From: Bacillota bacterium
Lineage (GTDB): Bacteria; Bacillota; Clostridia; Lachnospirales; CAG-274
Assembly (NCBI GenBank): GCA_017444985.1
Contig: JAFSVK010000123.1
Location: forward strand, 1 to 38,619
DNA length: 38,619 bases
Reading direction: 5' to 3'
Shown here: positions 25,653 to 35,841 of the stretch, one piece after another
Position numbering within the stretch: position 1 is the first letter of the stretch
Layout: each line of letters begins with the position of its first letter
Position numbers and translations under genes: made by a program
The notes under the pieces: model-generated
Databases searched by the model: none
What the model was told of the DNA's origin: nothing
The model's input: only the letters and a program-made list of their open reading frames with translations

Positions 25653-26108
25653 ATGAAAAAAATATTTTATGCAATGGCGGTAGCCGCAATGTTGGCTTGC
25701 CCCGTAGCCACAGCTTACGCTGAGGATGCGGTAGAAAGCGAAAGTGCGGTAACTGCAGAAAGCGAAACTTCTTCTGCAAATGAAAAAGTAAGACCAGAAA
25801 AGGGCACACAGCAGAAGTCGGGCATGAAAAAGGGCAAAGGTCTTTGCAAGGGAAAAAATAAAGCTCTTACAGACCAAAACACCGATGAGAATGCCGAAAC
25901 TACAGAAGGTCAAAAAGTAAGACCCGAAAGAAAGGCAAGACCGGAGGGTGAGTTAAAGGGAGAAAAACCCGCAAACCTTCCCGAGGGAAAACCCGCAGAA
26001 AAGCCTGCAAACAAGCCTTCAAGAAAGCCTGCAAACAGACCCGAGAAGAAGGCTAAAACAACAACGGAAACTTCCACCGAAACCACAACGGAAGCTTCAC
26101 AAGCTTAA
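25653..26108 (+). CDS. secreted Lys/Pro/Arg-rich low-complexity protein
   Basis: The 151-residue protein has a signal peptide (1-23, cut near AYA). A basic, proline-rich and disordered body follows with recurrent VRPE and (E/N)KPA(N/E)(K/R)P motifs (about 45-130), then a Thr/Glu-rich tail. There are only two Cys outside the signal peptide. It resembles wall-associated low-complexity proteins; no domain is recognised. GAAAGGGGGAATTAAA provides the ribosome site. It has its own terminator. Confidence 0.75.
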   Translation: MKKIFYAMAVAAMLACPVATAYAEDAVESESAVTAESETSSANEKVRPEKGTQQKSGMKKGKGLCKGKNKALTDQNTDENAETTEGQKVRPERKARPEGELKGEKPANLPEGKPAEKPANKPSRKPANRPEKKAKTTTETSTETTTEASQA

Positions 26109-26156
26109 AATTTTTTCATAAAATTTTACTCTAACCATAGTTTTCACCTTGAAAAG

Positions 26157-26185
26157 GAGCTCGCTGTTCACAGCGGGCTCTTTTT
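26157..26185 (+). terminator. terminator of the Lys/Pro-rich protein gene
   Basis: GAGCTCGCTG-ttca-CAGCGGGCTC with one G-T wobble is followed by five T residues. Confidence 0.85.
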
Positions 26186-26334
26186 CTTTGAAAAAAACAT
26201 TGTTATTTAAATAGGAAGAAATTATAAATTTAAAAATTTTATTCGGGTTGTATTATTTGTGCAACACATACAAAATTATAAATTATATTTGTTGAAGTTT
26301 GTTAAAAAAAGAAGTGAAAAAAATAAAAAAAATC

Positions 26335-26363
26335 TTGCAATCAAAGGGAAAATGTGGTAGAAT
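26335..26363 (+). promoter_or_regulatory. promoter of the S10-spc ribosomal operon
   Basis: TTGCAA (26335-26340) and TAGAAT (26358-26363) are 17 bp apart, with a strongly A-rich stretch just upstream that could be an UP element. The 26186-26334 interval before it shows no gene. Confidence 0.75.
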
Positions 26364-26369
26364 TGCTCT

Positions 26370-26585
26370 TGATGTGACATAAGAGCGATGAAGCAGAGGT
26401 TGCCGTGAAAGCGGGTTTTCTGCGGAGCGATGTCCGGTTCAAGAAAACGGGCGACAAGGTCAGAGTGTTATATGTTGTTTGTGTGTTTCTTAGAGGAAGT
26501 ATCCTTATGAGTTGCAAAAAGAAACACGCGGATAAGTGTGCAGTCACCGCTTGTCGTACTAAAAGATTTTAAAAGTGCGAAAAGG
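26370..26585 (+). ncRNA. candidate S10 operon leader RNA
   Basis: About 220 nt separate the promoter from rpsJ. The leader begins GATGTGACATAAGAGCGATG, is GC-richer than its surroundings, and has several complementary pairs (GCGGGTTTTC/GAAAACGGGC; GTGTGTTTCTT/AAGAAACACGC). Firmicutes S10 operons often carry an autoregulatory leader here. Assigned by position and apparent structure only. Confidence 0.5.
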
Positions 26586-26599
26586 AGGGGACTTTTTTT

Positions 26600-26911
26600 A
26601 TGGCTAATCAAAAGATTAGAATAAGTCTTAAGTCTTTCGATCACAAATTGATCGATCAGTCAGCTTCACAAATTATCGAAACTGCAAAGAAAACAGGTGC
26701 TAAGGTAAGCGGACCTATTCCCTTGCCTACAAAGAAGGAAGTTGTTACTATTCTCAGAGCCGTACACAAGTACAAAGACTCCAGAGAGCAGTTTGAGCTC
26801 AGAACTCACAAGAGACTCATCGATATCCTTCAGCCTACAAACAAGACCGCAGATGCTTTAACTCGTCTGGATCTTCCCGCAGGTGTAGATATAACACTTA
26901 AGGTAATGTAA
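26600..26911 (+). CDS. rpsJ: 30S ribosomal protein S10
   Basis: The 103-residue S10 (also NusE in antitermination) carries the family marks [14 protein letters not shown] and GPIPLPT, and ends with [30 protein letters not shown] precedes the ATG. It is the first gene of the operon. The 98-bp gap before rplC contains a GATCGC-tta-GCGATC hairpin. Confidence 0.98.
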   Translation: MANQKIRISLKSFDHKLIDQSASQIIETAKKTGAKVSGPIPLPTKKEVVTILRAVHKYKDSREQFELRTHKRLIDILQPTNKTADALTRLDLPAGVDITLKVM

Positions 26912-27009
26912 AAAAGTCTGAAATTGTTTATATAAGTATTTGAAACCTTATGTAAACATTAGTATGATCGCTTAGCGATCCGCTGTAAAGTTTATAAGGA
27001 GGCAAAGTT

Positions 27010-27642
27010 ATGCAAAAGGCAATAGTTGCTAAGAAGATCGGTATGACCCAGATATTTACCGAAGAGGGTCTTTTGGTACCGGTAACTGTCCTTGAGGCAG
27101 GTCCCTGTGTTGTAACACAGAAGAAAACAAAGGAAAACGACGGCTACGATGCTGTTCAGGTAGGTTTTGGCGAAGTTAAGGCTTCAAGAGTAAACAAGCC
27201 CTTAAAGGGTCACTTCGACAAGGCATCCGTAGAACCTAAGAAGGTTTTAAGAGAATTAAGATTTGAGGATACTTCTTCTTACGAAGTAGGTTCCGAAATA
27301 AAGGCAGACATTTTTGCCGCAGGAGACAAGGTAGACGTTTCCGGTATATCAAAGGGTCATGGATATCAGGGTCCCATAAAGAGACACGGACATTCCAGAG
27401 GACCTATGGGACACGGTTCCAAGTTCCACAGAGCGGTTGGTTCCATGTCATCTGCCACAACACCCGGTAAGGTTAAAAAGGGTAAGAAGATGGCAGGTCA
27501 GATGGGTAATGTTAAGGTCACAATACAGAACCTTGAGATAGTTCAGGCACAGGCAGAGAAAAATCTCATCCTTATAAAGGGTGCCGTTCCCGGACCCAAG
27601 GGTTCCATACTTGTGATCAAGAATAGCGTAAAGGCTAACTGA
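27010..27642 (+). CDS. rplC: 50S ribosomal protein L3
   Basis: The 210-residue L3 starts [16 protein letters not shown], has the Gly/His-rich extension [19 protein letters not shown] (116-134) that reaches the peptidyl-transferase centre, and ends with [15 protein letters not shown]. It helps start 50S assembly. ATAAGGAGGCAAAGTT precedes the ATG. Confidence 0.98.
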   Translation: MQKAIVAKKIGMTQIFTEEGLLVPVTVLEAGPCVVTQKKTKENDGYDAVQVGFGEVKASRVNKPLKGHFDKASVEPKKVLRELRFEDTSSYEVGSEIKADIFAAGDKVDVSGISKGHGYQGPIKRHGHSRGPMGHGSKFHRAVGSMSSATTPGKVKKGKKMAGQMGNVKVTIQNLEIVQAQAEKNLILIKGAVPGPKGSILVIKNSVKAN

Positions 27643-27666
27643 TCTTTACGAAAGGAGGAATAAACC

Positions 27667-28287
27667 GTGGCAGAAGTTAAAGTATTTGATAAGGCCGGCA
27701 AAGAAGTTGGCTCTCTCAATTTAAATGACAATATATTCGGTGTGGAAGTTAATACACACGTTATGCATCAGGCAGTGCTTCAGTATCTTGCAAATCAGAG
27801 ACAGGGTACACAGTCTGCTCTTACAAGAGCTGAGGTTCGCGGAGGCGGAAGAAAGCCTTGGAGACAGAAGGGCACAGGTAGAGCAAGACAGGGTTCCACA
27901 AGATCACCTCAGTGGACAGGCGGTGGCGTAGTATTCGCTCCCAAGCCCAGAAGCTACTCCTTCAAGTTAAACAAGAAGGTTAAGAGACTTGCTCTTAAGT
28001 CTGCACTTACAACAAAGGTAAATGAGAACAAGCTTGTTGTAATAGATTCCCTCGCATTGGATGAGGCTAAGACAAAGGAAGTTGCTTCCATACTTAAGAA
28101 CAACAACATAGCTAAGGGTTATATCGTTGTAGAGGAAGGAAACAATGCCTTCACAATCGCAAGCAAGAACATCCCTACAGTAAAGAGCGCTTATGTTAAT
28201 ACCATAAATGTATATGACATTTTAAAGTATGACAGCCTTGTTATCTCAAAGGATGCTATAGAAAAGATCCAGGAGGTGTATGCATAA
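27667..28287 (+). CDS. rplD: 50S ribosomal protein L4
   Basis: The 206-residue L4 has the exit-tunnel loop RGGGRKPWRQKGTGRARQG (about 58-76) and SPQWTGGGVVFAP after it. It starts with GTG, preceded by AAAGGAGGAATAAACC. In other bacteria L4 can repress this operon through the leader. Its stop overlaps the rplW start by one base. Confidence 0.97.
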   Translation: MAEVKVFDKAGKEVGSLNLNDNIFGVEVNTHVMHQAVLQYLANQRQGTQSALTRAEVRGGGRKPWRQKGTGRARQGSTRSPQWTGGGVVFAPKPRSYSFKLNKKVKRLALKSALTTKVNENKLVVIDSLALDEAKTKEVASILKNNNIAKGYIVVEEGNNAFTIASKNIPTVKSAYVNTINVYDILKYDSLVISKDAIEKIQEVYA

Positions 28288-28586
28288 TGGCAGACCTTAA
28301 GTATTATGACGTTATATTAAAGCCTGTTATCACGGAAAAAACCATGAATGATATGGCAGATAAAAAATATGCTTTCTATGTACACCCCGATGCAACCAAA
28401 ATACAGATCAAGCAGGCTGTTGAGGCTATGTTCGAAGGTACAAAGGTTGCAAGCGTAAATACCATGAACATAAACGGTAAGACAAAGAGAAGAGGCTATA
28501 CTTTCGGTAAGACAAACAACAGAAAGAAAGCTATCGTTAAGCTCACAGAAGAAAGCAAAGAAATAGAGATCTTCCAGGGTATGTAA
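28287..28586 (+). CDS. rplW: 50S ribosomal protein L23
   Basis: The 99-residue L23 has the YDVILKPVITEKTM start and the NGKTKRRGYTFGKTNNRKKAIVKL end of the family. It lies at the exit tunnel and docks trigger factor and SRP. A small hairpin AGGTC-GAAA-GACCT (28604-28617) sits in the gap before rplB. Confidence 0.97.
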   Translation: MADLKYYDVILKPVITEKTMNDMADKKYAFYVHPDATKIQIKQAVEAMFEGTKVASVNTMNINGKTKRRGYTFGKTNNRKKAIVKLTEESKEIEIFQGM

Positions 28587-28645
28587 TACAGGGAAGAAAG
28601 TATAGGTCGAAAGACCTGCGAAATTCACATAAAGGAGTGTAAATA

Positions 28646-29482
28646 ATGGGTATAAAGAGATTTAAGCCTTATACACCTTCCAGAAGACAGATGACGGTTT
28701 CTGACTTCTCGGAGATAACAAAATCAACACCCGAAAAAAGCCTTACGGTACACATCAAGACAAACTCGGGTAGAAATAATCAGGGTAAGATCACTGTTCG
28801 TCACCATGGCGGCGGTGCTAAGAAGAAATACAGAATAGTAGATTTCAAGAGAAACGATAAAGACGGTATCCCCGCAAAGGTAACCGCTATAGAGTACGAT
28901 CCCAACAGAACAGCAAACATCGCTCTTATAACCTATGCTGACGGTGAGAAGAGATACATCCTCGCTCCCAACGGCTTAAAGGTAGGTATGACCGTTGTAA
29001 ACGGTTCCGATGCCGAAGTAAGAGTAGGTAACTGTATACCTATGAGCGATCTTCCCGTAGGTTGCGAGATCCACAACATCGAGATGACACCCGGTGCAGG
29101 CGGTCAGCTTGTTCGTTCCGCGGGTAACGTTGCACAGCTTATGGCTAAGGAAGGCAAGTATGCCACAGTAAGACTCCCCTCGGGAGAAATGAGACTTTTA
29201 CCTATAAAGTGCAGAGCTACCGTAGGTCAGGTAGGTAACATCGACCACGAGCTTATAAACATAGGTAAGGCAGGTAAGAAGAGACACATGGGTATAAGAC
29301 CTACCGTAAGAGGTTCTGTCATGAACCCCAACGATCACCCTCACGGTGGTGGTGAAGGTAGAGCTCCCGTTGGTCGTCCCGCTCCCAGCACACCTTGGGG
29401 TAAGCCTGCTTTAGGTTACAAGACCAGAAAGAAGCATAAACACAGCAACAAATATATCGTAAGAGCAAGAAAAGCTAAATAA
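28646..29482 (+). CDS. rplB: 50S ribosomal protein L2
   Basis: The 278-residue L2 is the most conserved 50S core protein. [28 protein letters not shown] and the C-terminal [19 protein letters not shown] histidine region, which is needed for peptidyl transfer, are all present. AAAGGAGTGTAAATA precedes the ATG. Confidence 0.98.
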   Translation: MGIKRFKPYTPSRRQMTVSDFSEITKSTPEKSLTVHIKTNSGRNNQGKITVRHHGGGAKKKYRIVDFKRNDKDGIPAKVTAIEYDPNRTANIALITYADGEKRYILAPNGLKVGMTVVNGSDAEVRVGNCIPMSDLPVGCEIHNIEMTPGAGGQLVRSAGNVAQLMAKEGKYATVRLPSGEMRLLPIKCRATVGQVGNIDHELINIGKAGKKRHMGIRPTVRGSVMNPNDHPHGGGEGRAPVGRPAPSTPWGKPALGYKTRKKHKHSNKYIVRARKAK

Positions 29483-29494
29483 CAGGAGGAAAAT

Positions 29495-29779
29495 ATGAGT
29501 AGATCACTTAAAAAAGGACCTTTCTGTGACGATCATCTTATGAAGAAGGTAGAGGCACAGAACGAAGCAGGTACAAAGAATGTTATAAAGACATGGTCCC
29601 GTCGCTCAACTATATTCCCCGAAATGATAGGTCATACAATAGCTGTACACGACGGTAGAAAGCACGTTCCCGTATTCATCACAGAGGATATGGTAGGACA
29701 CAAGTTAGGCGAGTTCGCTTTAACAAGAACATACAGAGGTCACGGTAAGGACGCCGAGAAGAAGTCCTCATCAAGATAA
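29495..29779 (+). CDS. rpsS: 30S ribosomal protein S19
   Basis: The 94-residue S19 has [38 protein letters not shown] and [14 protein letters not shown]. It sits at the 30S head with S13. Gap of 12 bp after rplB, with AACAGGAGGAAAAT as the ribosome site. Confidence 0.98.
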   Translation: MSRSLKKGPFCDDHLMKKVEAQNEAGTKNVIKTWSRRSTIFPEMIGHTIAVHDGRKHVPVFITEDMVGHKLGEFALTRTYRGHGKDAEKKSSSR

Positions 29780-29812
29780 TAAGGTTTTAAATTTCAGAAG
29801 GAGGACCTTGAA

Positions 29813-30202
29813 ATGGCAAAAGGACATAGAAGTCAGATCAAGAAGGCCAGAAATGCGGAAAATAAGGACAGAAGAGCTCAGGCTCATGCAATGTTCGTAA
29901 GAGTTTCCGATACAAAGGCCAGAGTTGTTTTAAACCAGATAAAGGGTAAAGGCGTAGATGAGGCACTTGCTATAGTTAAGTACTCCCCCAGATACGCTGC
30001 AGAGATAATTGAAAAGGTATTAAAGAGTGCTGTTGCCAATGCCGAGAATAACTTAGAGCTTGACAGAGACAGCCTGTATGTAGCAGATGTAAGAGCTAAC
30101 CAGGGCCCCACTCTCAAGAGAGTACGTCCCAGAGCTCAGGGCAGAGCATACAGAATAAACAAGAAGACATCCCACATTTCAATTTACCTGGACGAGAAAT
30201 AA
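29813..30202 (+). CDS. rplV: 50S ribosomal protein L22
   Basis: The 129-residue L22 lines the nascent-peptide tunnel. [16 protein letters not shown] and the C-terminal [20 protein letters not shown] tunnel hairpin, where macrolide-resistance changes occur in other bacteria, are intact. AGAAGGAGGACCTTGAA precedes the ATG. Confidence 0.97.
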   Translation: MAKGHRSQIKKARNAENKDRRAQAHAMFVRVSDTKARVVLNQIKGKGVDEALAIVKYSPRYAAEIIEKVLKSAVANAENNLELDRDSLYVADVRANQGPTLKRVRPRAQGRAYRINKKTSHISIYLDEK

Positions 30203-30215
30203 GGAGGACAGATTC

Positions 30216-30878
30216 ATGGGTCAAAAAGTAAATCCTCATGGATTAAGAGTTGGCATAATAAAGGACTGGGATTCCACCTGGTATGCTGATAAGAAAAATT
30301 ATGCACAGTACCTTGTAGAAGATAACAAGCTCAGAAATTACATAAAAGAGAAGTTGGCTAACTCAGGTGTTGCAAAGACTACCATAGAGAGAACCAACGA
30401 GAGAGTAAAGGTTACTATATTTACCTCAAAGCCCGGCATAATAATAGGAAGACAGGGTGCCGCTATACAGGAACTTCAGGCACAGCTTCAGAAAATGGTT
30501 GGCACAAGAGTTAATGTAAATGTAGAGGAGATCAAGCGTCCCGAGCTTAACAGCCAGCTTGTGGCTGAGGATATAGCAAGACAGCTTGAAAACCGTGTAA
30601 CTTTCAGAAGAGCTATGAAGAAAGCTATGCAGCTTACAATGAAGTTTGGTGCAAAGGGTATAAAGACCACTTGCTCAGGCAGACTTGGCGGTGCCGAGAT
30701 GGCAAGAACAGAGTCTTACCATGACGGTACTATACCTCTTCAGACATTAAGAGCCGATATAGATTACGGATTTGCCGAGGCAAATACAACATACGGCAAG
30801 ATAGGCGTAAAGGTTTGGATATACAAGGGTGCGGTTCTTCCCAAGAAAAAGGCTGATAAGGAAGGAAGTGTTCAGTAA
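30216..30878 (+). CDS. rpsC: 30S ribosomal protein S3
   Basis: The 220-residue S3 begins [26 protein letters not shown] and has the KH motif [12 protein letters not shown]. The mRNA entry-tunnel helicase surface ([27 protein letters not shown] in the C-terminal half) is intact. The final stop overlaps the rplP start by one base. Confidence 0.98.
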   Translation: MGQKVNPHGLRVGIIKDWDSTWYADKKNYAQYLVEDNKLRNYIKEKLANSGVAKTTIERTNERVKVTIFTSKPGIIIGRQGAAIQELQAQLQKMVGTRVNVNVEEIKRPELNSQLVAEDIARQLENRVTFRRAMKKAMQLTMKFGAKGIKTTCSGRLGGAEMARTESYHDGTIPLQTLRADIDYGFAEANTTYGKIGVKVWIYKGAVLPKKKADKEGSVQ

Positions 30879-31309
30879 TGTTAATGCCCAAGAGAGTAAA
30901 AAGACGTAAGCAGTTCAGAGGCCGTATGAGCGGAAAGGCTATGCGTGGTAATACTATCACATACGGTGAGTACGGTATAGTGGCTATGGAGCCCAGCTGG
31001 ATAACCTCCAATCAGATAGAGGCAGCCCGTATCGCTATGACAAGATACATCAAGCGTGGTGGTCAGGTTTGGATAAAGATATTCCCCGACAAGCCCATCA
31101 CACAGAAGCCCGCAGGTACAAGAATGGGATCCGGTAAAGGTAACCCCGAGTATTGGGTAGCAGTTGTTAAGCCCGGAAGAGTTATGTTCGAGATAGCGGG
31201 GGTAAATGAAGAGGTGGCAAGAGAGGCTTTAAGACTTGCCGTAAACAAACTTCCCATTAAGTGCAAGATCGTTTCCCGCACAGAGCTTGAGAAGGAGAGT
31301 GCCAACTAA
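30878..31309 (+). CDS. rplP: 50S ribosomal protein L16
   Basis: The 143-residue L16 starts [17 protein letters not shown], has [20 protein letters not shown] and [10 protein letters not shown]. The MLMPKR start, at the overlap with rpsC, is the canonical one. It supports A-site tRNA binding. The stop overlaps the rpmC start by one base. Confidence 0.98.
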   Translation: MLMPKRVKRRKQFRGRMSGKAMRGNTITYGEYGIVAMEPSWITSNQIEAARIAMTRYIKRGGQVWIKIFPDKPITQKPAGTRMGSGKGNPEYWVAVVKPGRVMFEIAGVNEEVAREALRLAVNKLPIKCKIVSRTELEKESAN

Positions 31310-31515
31310 TGAAAAGTAAGGAATATATCGAGGAATTAAATTCCAAGAGCATATCTGAGTTAAACAATGAATTGGTAAGCGAGAAGAAGAGATTATTCAA
31401 CTTGAGATTCCAGAATGCCACAAATCAGCTTAACAATACGGCATCCATAGGCGTTTGCCGTAAGAATATAGCAAGAATACAGACTGTTATAGCTCAGAAG
31501 GAAAAGGCTCTTTAA
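31309..31515 (+). CDS. rpmC: 50S ribosomal protein L29
   Basis: The 68-residue two-helix L29 has [20 protein letters not shown] and ends [15 protein letters not shown]. It borders the exit tunnel next to L23. Confidence 0.96.
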   Translation: MKSKEYIEELNSKSISELNNELVSEKKRLFNLRFQNATNQLNNTASIGVCRKNIARIQTVIAQKEKAL

Positions 31516-31545
31516 TATATTGTATAATGGAAGGAGGAAACTTTT

Positions 31546-31800
31546 GTGGAAAGAAATCTTCGTAAAACAAGAATAGGAAAAGTAGTAAGCAATAAGATGG
31601 ACAAGACCATAGTTGTGGCTGTTCAGGATAATGTAAGACATCCATTATACAAGAAAATCGTGAAAACTACCTATAAGCTTAAGGCTCACGATGAGAATAA
31701 TGAGTGTCAGATCGGCGACAGAGTAAAGGTTATGGAGACAAGACCTTTATCCAAGGACAAGAGATGGAGACTTGTAGAGATCGTTGAGAAGGTTAAGTAA
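31546..31800 (+). CDS. rpsQ: 30S ribosomal protein S17
   Basis: The 84-residue OB-fold protein has [20 protein letters not shown] and [19 protein letters not shown]. It starts with GTG after GGAAGGAGGAAACTTTT. It binds 16S rRNA early in assembly. Confidence 0.97.
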   Translation: MERNLRKTRIGKVVSNKMDKTIVVAVQDNVRHPLYKKIVKTTYKLKAHDENNECQIGDRVKVMETRPLSKDKRWRLVEIVEKVK

Positions 31801-31824
31801 TTCCGATACTAAGGAGGAAAAGCA

Positions 31825-32193
31825 ATGATTCAGCAGGAAAGCAGACTGGTTGTTGCCGATAACAGCGGTGCTAAGGAAATATTATGCATCAGAGTTTTAG
31901 GCGGATCTACCAGAAGATATGCAAACATAGGCGATGTTATAATTGCTACCGTTAAAGATGCAACACCCGGCGGTGTTGTTAAGAAGGGTGAGGTTGTCAG
32001 AGCCGTTGTTGTAAGAACAAGAAAGGGTGCTGCAAGACCCGACGGTTCCTACATCAAGTTTGATGACAATGCCGCAGTTATAATAAGAGAAGATAAGAAC
32101 CCCAGAGGTACTCGTATATTTGGACCCGTTGCAAGAGAGTTGAGAGAAAAGCAATATATGAAGATATTGTCTCTTGCACCCGAAGTATTATAA
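31825..32193 (+). CDS. rplN: 50S ribosomal protein L14
   Basis: The 122-residue L14 begins [18 protein letters not shown], with [11 protein letters not shown] and ending [16 protein letters not shown]. It bridges to the 30S subunit. ACTAAGGAGGAAAAGCA precedes the ATG. Confidence 0.98.
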   Translation: MIQQESRLVVADNSGAKEILCIRVLGGSTRRYANIGDVIIATVKDATPGGVVKKGEVVRAVVVRTRKGAARPDGSYIKFDDNAAVIIREDKNPRGTRIFGPVARELREKQYMKILSLAPEVL

Positions 32194-32210
32194 TTAGGAG
32201 GAAACTTATC

Positions 32211-32513
32211 ATGAAAATCAAAAAAGGTGATAAGGTAGCCGTTATAGCAGGTAAAGATAAAGGCAAGCAGGGCAAGGTAGTTTCTGTTGACAAAAAGAAC
32301 AACAAAGTTCTTGTTGAGGGAGTAAATGCCGTTAAGAAGCATGTTAAGCCCAGTGCTGTCAACAATGCATCAGGTATCATAACAATAAATGCTCCCATAG
32401 ATGCATCCAATGTAATGCTTGTTGTTGACGGAAAGCCTACAAGAGTCGGTTACAAGGTAGTTGACGGTGTTAAGCAGAGAGTTGCAAAGTCAACGGGCGA
32501 AGTGATCGATTAA
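32211..32513 (+). CDS. rplX: 50S ribosomal protein L24
   Basis: The 100-residue KOW protein has [20 protein letters not shown] and ends with a basic tail, [17 protein letters not shown]. It nucleates 50S assembly with L3. Gap of 17 bp after rplN. Confidence 0.97.
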   Translation: MKIKKGDKVAVIAGKDKGKQGKVVSVDKKNNKVLVEGVNAVKKHVKPSAVNNASGIITINAPIDASNVMLVVDGKPTRVGYKVVDGVKQRVAKSTGEVID

Positions 32514-32533
32514 TTTCCACGGAGGTAATATAA

Positions 32534-33073
32534 GTGAACGCATTTAAGCAATACTATGAAGAAAAAATAGTTCCGGCTATGATGAGTAAGTTTTCATACA
32601 AGAATGTAATGCAGGTTCCCAAGATCGAAAAGATCGTTATAAATATGGGACTTGGCGAAGCTAAGGACAATGCAAAGATCATTGACAATGCTGTAAACGA
32701 TATGACTATCATCTCCGGACAGAAGCCTGTAGTTACAAAGGCAAGAAAGTCTATTGCCGCTTTCAAGATCCGTGAAGGTATGAGCATAGGATGCAAGGTT
32801 ACGCTCAGAGGAGATAAGATGTATTCATTTGCAAACAAGCTCATCTCCATAGCACTTCCCCGTGTCCGCGACTTCAGAGGCGTATCGGCGAACAGCTTTG
32901 ACGGCAGAGGAAACTACACTTTAGGACTTAAAGAGCAGTTGATGTTCCCCGAAATACAATACGATAAGATCGACAAGATCAGAGGTATGGATATCGTATT
33001 CGTTACAACAGCAAATACCGATGAGGAAGCAAGAGAGCTTCTCAGACTTTTCGGTATGCCATTTATGAAATAA
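32534..33073 (+). CDS. rplE: 50S ribosomal protein L5
   Basis: The 179-residue L5 is part of the 5S rRNA complex. [22 protein letters not shown] and [21 protein letters not shown] are diagnostic. It starts with GTG after ACGGAGGTAATATAA. Confidence 0.98.
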   Translation: MNAFKQYYEEKIVPAMMSKFSYKNVMQVPKIEKIVINMGLGEAKDNAKIIDNAVNDMTIISGQKPVVTKARKSIAAFKIREGMSIGCKVTLRGDKMYSFANKLISIALPRVRDFRGVSANSFDGRGNYTLGLKEQLMFPEIQYDKIDKIRGMDIVFVTTANTDEEARELLRLFGMPFMK

Positions 33074-33090
33074 GGGAGGAACTACAAGAT

Positions 33091-33276
33091 ATGGCTAAGA
33101 AATCAATGAAAATTAAACAGGCTAAGCAAGCTAAGTTTTCTACTCAGAGCTATACTCGTTGCAAGATTTGCGGAAGACCCCATGCAGTACTCAAAAAGTT
33201 TGGAATTTGCAGAATTTGCTTCCGTGAGTTAGCATACAAAGGTGAAATCCCCGGTGTTAAGAAAGCAAGCTGGTAA
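33091..33276 (+). CDS. rpsZ: 30S ribosomal protein S14, zinc type
   Basis: The 61-residue short S14 has two CxxC pairs (C24/C27, C40/C43) binding zinc, the form usual in Firmicutes. GIPRCIFREL-like order is seen as [23 protein letters not shown]. Confidence 0.97.
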   Translation: MAKKSMKIKQAKQAKFSTQSYTRCKICGRPHAVLKKFGICRICFRELAYKGEIPGVKKASW

Positions 33277-33294
33277 TCGAAAGGAGGCAACAAC

Positions 33295-33696
33295 ATGTCA
33301 ATGAGTGATCCTATCGCAGATATGCTCACAAGAATAAGAAACGCAAATACTGCAAAGCATGACACGGTAGAGGTTCCTTCAAGCAAAATGAAGGAAGCTA
33401 TCGCTAAGATCCTTTTGGATGAAGGCTATATTGCAGGTTATGATATTACAGAAGATGGCGTAAAGAAAACTATGCTCATCACATTAAAGTACGGTGCCGA
33501 TAAGAACGAAAAGGTAATTTCGGGTATAAAGAGAATTTCCAAGCCCGGTTTGAGAGTTTACGCAAACAGAGATGAATTACCCAGAGTTTTAGGCGGCATG
33601 GGAACTGCGATCGTTTCCACAAACAAGGGAATAATCACAGATAAGCAGGCAAGAAAGCTTGGCGTTGGCGGCGAAGTTATCGCTTACGTTTGGTAA
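33295..33696 (+). CDS. rpsH: 30S ribosomal protein S8
   Basis: The 133-residue S8 has [15 protein letters not shown] at the start and [34 protein letters not shown] at the end, read in separate blocks. It binds helix 21 of 16S rRNA and can regulate the spc operon in other bacteria. GAAAGGAGGCAACAAC precedes the ATG. Confidence 0.98.
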   Translation: MSMSDPIADMLTRIRNANTAKHDTVEVPSSKMKEAIAKILLDEGYIAGYDITEDGVKKTMLITLKYGADKNEKVISGIKRISKPGLRVYANRDELPRVLGGMGTAIVSTNKGIITDKQARKLGVGGEVIAYVW

Positions 33697-33710
33697 GGAG
33701 GAAACAGAAA

Positions 33711-34250
33711 ATGTCACGTATAGGTAAATTACCCGTTACAATTCCTGCCGGCGTAGATGTAAAGCTGGCTGACGGTAACGTAATGACGGTCAAAGGTCCC
33801 AAGGGTACATTGACCCGTACATTTGCTCAGGAAATGAACATTGATGTACAGGCCGGCGAAATAACCGTAACAAGACCTAACGATCTTAAGAGAAACAGAG
33901 CTTTACACGGCCTTACAAGAACACTTATAGCTAACATGATAGAGGGTGTTCTCAACGGCTACTCAAAAGAGCTTGAAATAAACGGTGTAGGTTACAGAGC
34001 TGCTAAGCAGGGTAAGAAGCTTACACTTACTTTAGGATATTCACACCCCGTTATTATGGAAGATCCCGAGGGTATCGAAACAAAGGTAGACGGTAACAAG
34101 ATCGTTGTATCCGGTATAGACAAGGAAAAGGTTGGTCAGTTTGCTGCTGAGATCAGAACAAAGAGACCTCCCGAACCTTACAAGGGTAAAGGTATAAAGT
34201 ATACCACAGAGACCATAAGACGCAAGGTCGGTAAGACCGGTAAGAAATAA
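33711..34250 (+). CDS. rplF: 50S ribosomal protein L6
   Basis: The 179-residue L6 starts [17 protein letters not shown] and ends [12 protein letters not shown]. The start is the ATG at 33711 with AAGGAGGAAACAGAAA; the longer frame begins inside rps[18 protein letters not shown] is typical. Confidence 0.98.
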   Translation: MSRIGKLPVTIPAGVDVKLADGNVMTVKGPKGTLTRTFAQEMNIDVQAGEITVTRPNDLKRNRALHGLTRTLIANMIEGVLNGYSKELEINGVGYRAAKQGKKLTLTLGYSHPVIMEDPEGIETKVDGNKIVVSGIDKEKVGQFAAEIRTKRPPEPYKGKGIKYTTETIRRKVGKTGKK

Positions 34251-34268
34251 TAAAGGAGTGAATAGGCA

Positions 34269-34637
34269 ATGATAAGAAAACCTTCTCGTGCCGATGCCAG
34301 AAATAAGCGTCACTACAGACTTCGTAACAATATTTCGGGTACGGCTCAAAGACCCAGACTTGCTGTTTTCAGATCAAATATGCATATATATGCACAAATC
34401 ATAGATGATACAGCTCAGAACACTATTGTTGCCGCTTCTACTGTTGAGGCGGATATCAAGAGTAAGCTTGAGCATACAAACGATATTCAGGCAGCAAAGG
34501 CTGTTGGAGAGGCTGTTGCAAAGAAAGCTCTTGAAAAGGGTATCGATACCGTTGTATTTGACAGAGGCGGTTTCGTTTACCACGGTAAAGTTAAAGCACT
34601 TGCAGATGCCGCTCGTGAAGCCGGCTTGAAGTTCTGA
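34269..34637 (+). CDS. rplR: 50S ribosomal protein L18
   Basis: The 122-residue L18 has the basic N-terminus that contacts 5S rRNA, then [18 protein letters not shown] and ends [25 protein letters not shown], read in blocks. AAAGGAGTGAATAGGCA precedes the ATG. Confidence 0.97.
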   Translation: MIRKPSRADARNKRHYRLRNNISGTAQRPRLAVFRSNMHIYAQIIDDTAQNTIVAASTVEADIKSKLEHTNDIQAAKAVGEAVAKKALEKGIDTVVFDRGGFVYHGKVKALADAAREAGLKF

Positions 34638-34652
34638 TAAGGAGGAAATGTG

Positions 34653-35159
34653 GTGAATAAGAAGATAGATCCCAGCACACTTGACTTAAGCGATAACGTT
34701 GTAACCATAAAAAGAGTTACAAAGGTTGTTAAGGGTGGTCGTACATACCGTTTTGCCGCTCTCGTAGTTGTAGGTGACGGTAACGGTTATGTTGGCGTAG
34801 GTTTAGGAAAGGCTACAGAGATCCCCGATGCTATTCGTAAGGGTAAGGATGATGCCATAAAGAACCTTATTTATGTTGAAAGAAATGAAGCAGGTTCCAT
34901 ATACCACAGAATTGACGGTGTATTCGGTGGCTCTCACGTTCTTTTAAAGCCCGCTCCCGAAGGTACGGGTATCATCGCAGGCGGTCCTGCAAGAGCCGTA
35001 CTTGAGCTTGCAGGTATAAGAAACATAAGAACCAAGTCTTTAGGTTCAAGAAACAAGAGAAACGTAGTAAACGCTACAATAGAAGGCCTTTCACGCGGAA
35101 CTTCTCCCGAGAGAGTTGCTAAGCTCAGAGGCAAGAGCGTTGAAGAAATATTAGGTTAA
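34653..35159 (+). CDS. rpsE: 30S ribosomal protein S5
   Basis: The 168-residue S5 has the [19 protein letters not shown] start of the decoding-fidelity domain and [12 protein letters not shown]. Two adjacent GTG codons (34650 and 34653) are possible starts; the second has the better distance from GGAGG at 34641-34645. Confidence 0.95.
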   Translation: MNKKIDPSTLDLSDNVVTIKRVTKVVKGGRTYRFAALVVVGDGNGYVGVGLGKATEIPDAIRKGKDDAIKNLIYVERNEAGSIYHRIDGVFGGSHVLLKPAPEGTGIIAGGPARAVLELAGIRNIRTKSLGSRNKRNVVNATIEGLSRGTSPERVAKLRGKSVEEILG

Positions 35160-35174
35160 GGGGGAACTTTTGAA

Positions 35175-35348
35175 ATGTTAAAGATTACATTGGTAAAATC
35201 CACTATCGGATCACTCCCCAAGCATAAAAAGACTGTTCAGGCTTTAGGTTTAAAGAAGCCCAACACATCGGTTGAACAACAGGACAATGCCGCGATCAGA
35301 GGTATGATTGCAAAGGTTAAGCATCTTGTTAAAGTTGAAGAAATTTAA
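35175..35348 (+). CDS. rpmD: 50S ribosomal protein L30
   Basis: This 57-residue gene reads [20 protein letters not shown], then [11 protein letters not shown] and [20 protein letters not shown], with the typical L30 length. It lies between rpsE and rplO, its standard place. GGGGGAACTTTTGAA provides a ribosome site. Confidence 0.97.
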   Translation: MLKITLVKSTIGSLPKHKKTVQALGLKKPNTSVEQQDNAAIRGMIAKVKHLVKVEEI

Positions 35349-35366
35349 TAGGGAGGTGCAAGTACA

Positions 35367-35837
35367 GTGGATTTAAGTCAGTTAAAAGGCGCCGAAGGTT
35401 CCAGATCCAATAATTTCAGAAGAGGTAGAGGCCACGGTTCGGGTAACGGCAAGACTGCAGGCAAGGGCCACAAAGGTCAGAATGCCAGAAGCGGCGGCGG
35501 TGTAAGACCCGGTTTCGAAGGTGGACAGATGCCCCTTTACAGAAGAATCCCCAAGAGAGGATTCAAGTGCAGAAATTCCAAGGAGATCGTAGCTATAAAT
35601 CTTTCACTCTTAAACGATGTTTTTGATGAAGGTACTGTTATAGATATCGATGCTTTAAAGAACAAGGGCCTTGTTTCCAACGAAAGAGACGGTGTTAAGG
35701 TTCTTGGCAACGGCGAGCTTACCAAAAAATTTGAGGTTGTTGTAGATTACTTAAGTGCATCTGCCAAAGAGAAGATCGAAAAGGCAGGCGGCAGCTACAA
35801 GGCTCTTAAAGAAAAGGAAAGCGAAAAGGAGGATTAA
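35367..35837 (+). CDS. rplO: 50S ribosomal protein L15
   Basis: The 156-residue L15 has the N-terminal Gly/Arg-rich tail GRGHGSGNGKTAGKGHKGQ and RRIPKRGFKCRNSKE. It starts with GTG after GGGAGGTGCAAGTACA. It is a late 50S assembly protein. secY follows 4 bp later. Confidence 0.97.
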   Translation: MDLSQLKGAEGSRSNNFRRGRGHGSGNGKTAGKGHKGQNARSGGGVRPGFEGGQMPLYRRIPKRGFKCRNSKEIVAINLSLLNDVFDEGTVIDIDALKNKGLVSNERDGVKVLGNGELTKKFEVVVDYLSASAKEKIEKAGGSYKALKEKESEKED

Positions 35838-35841
35838 TTAA

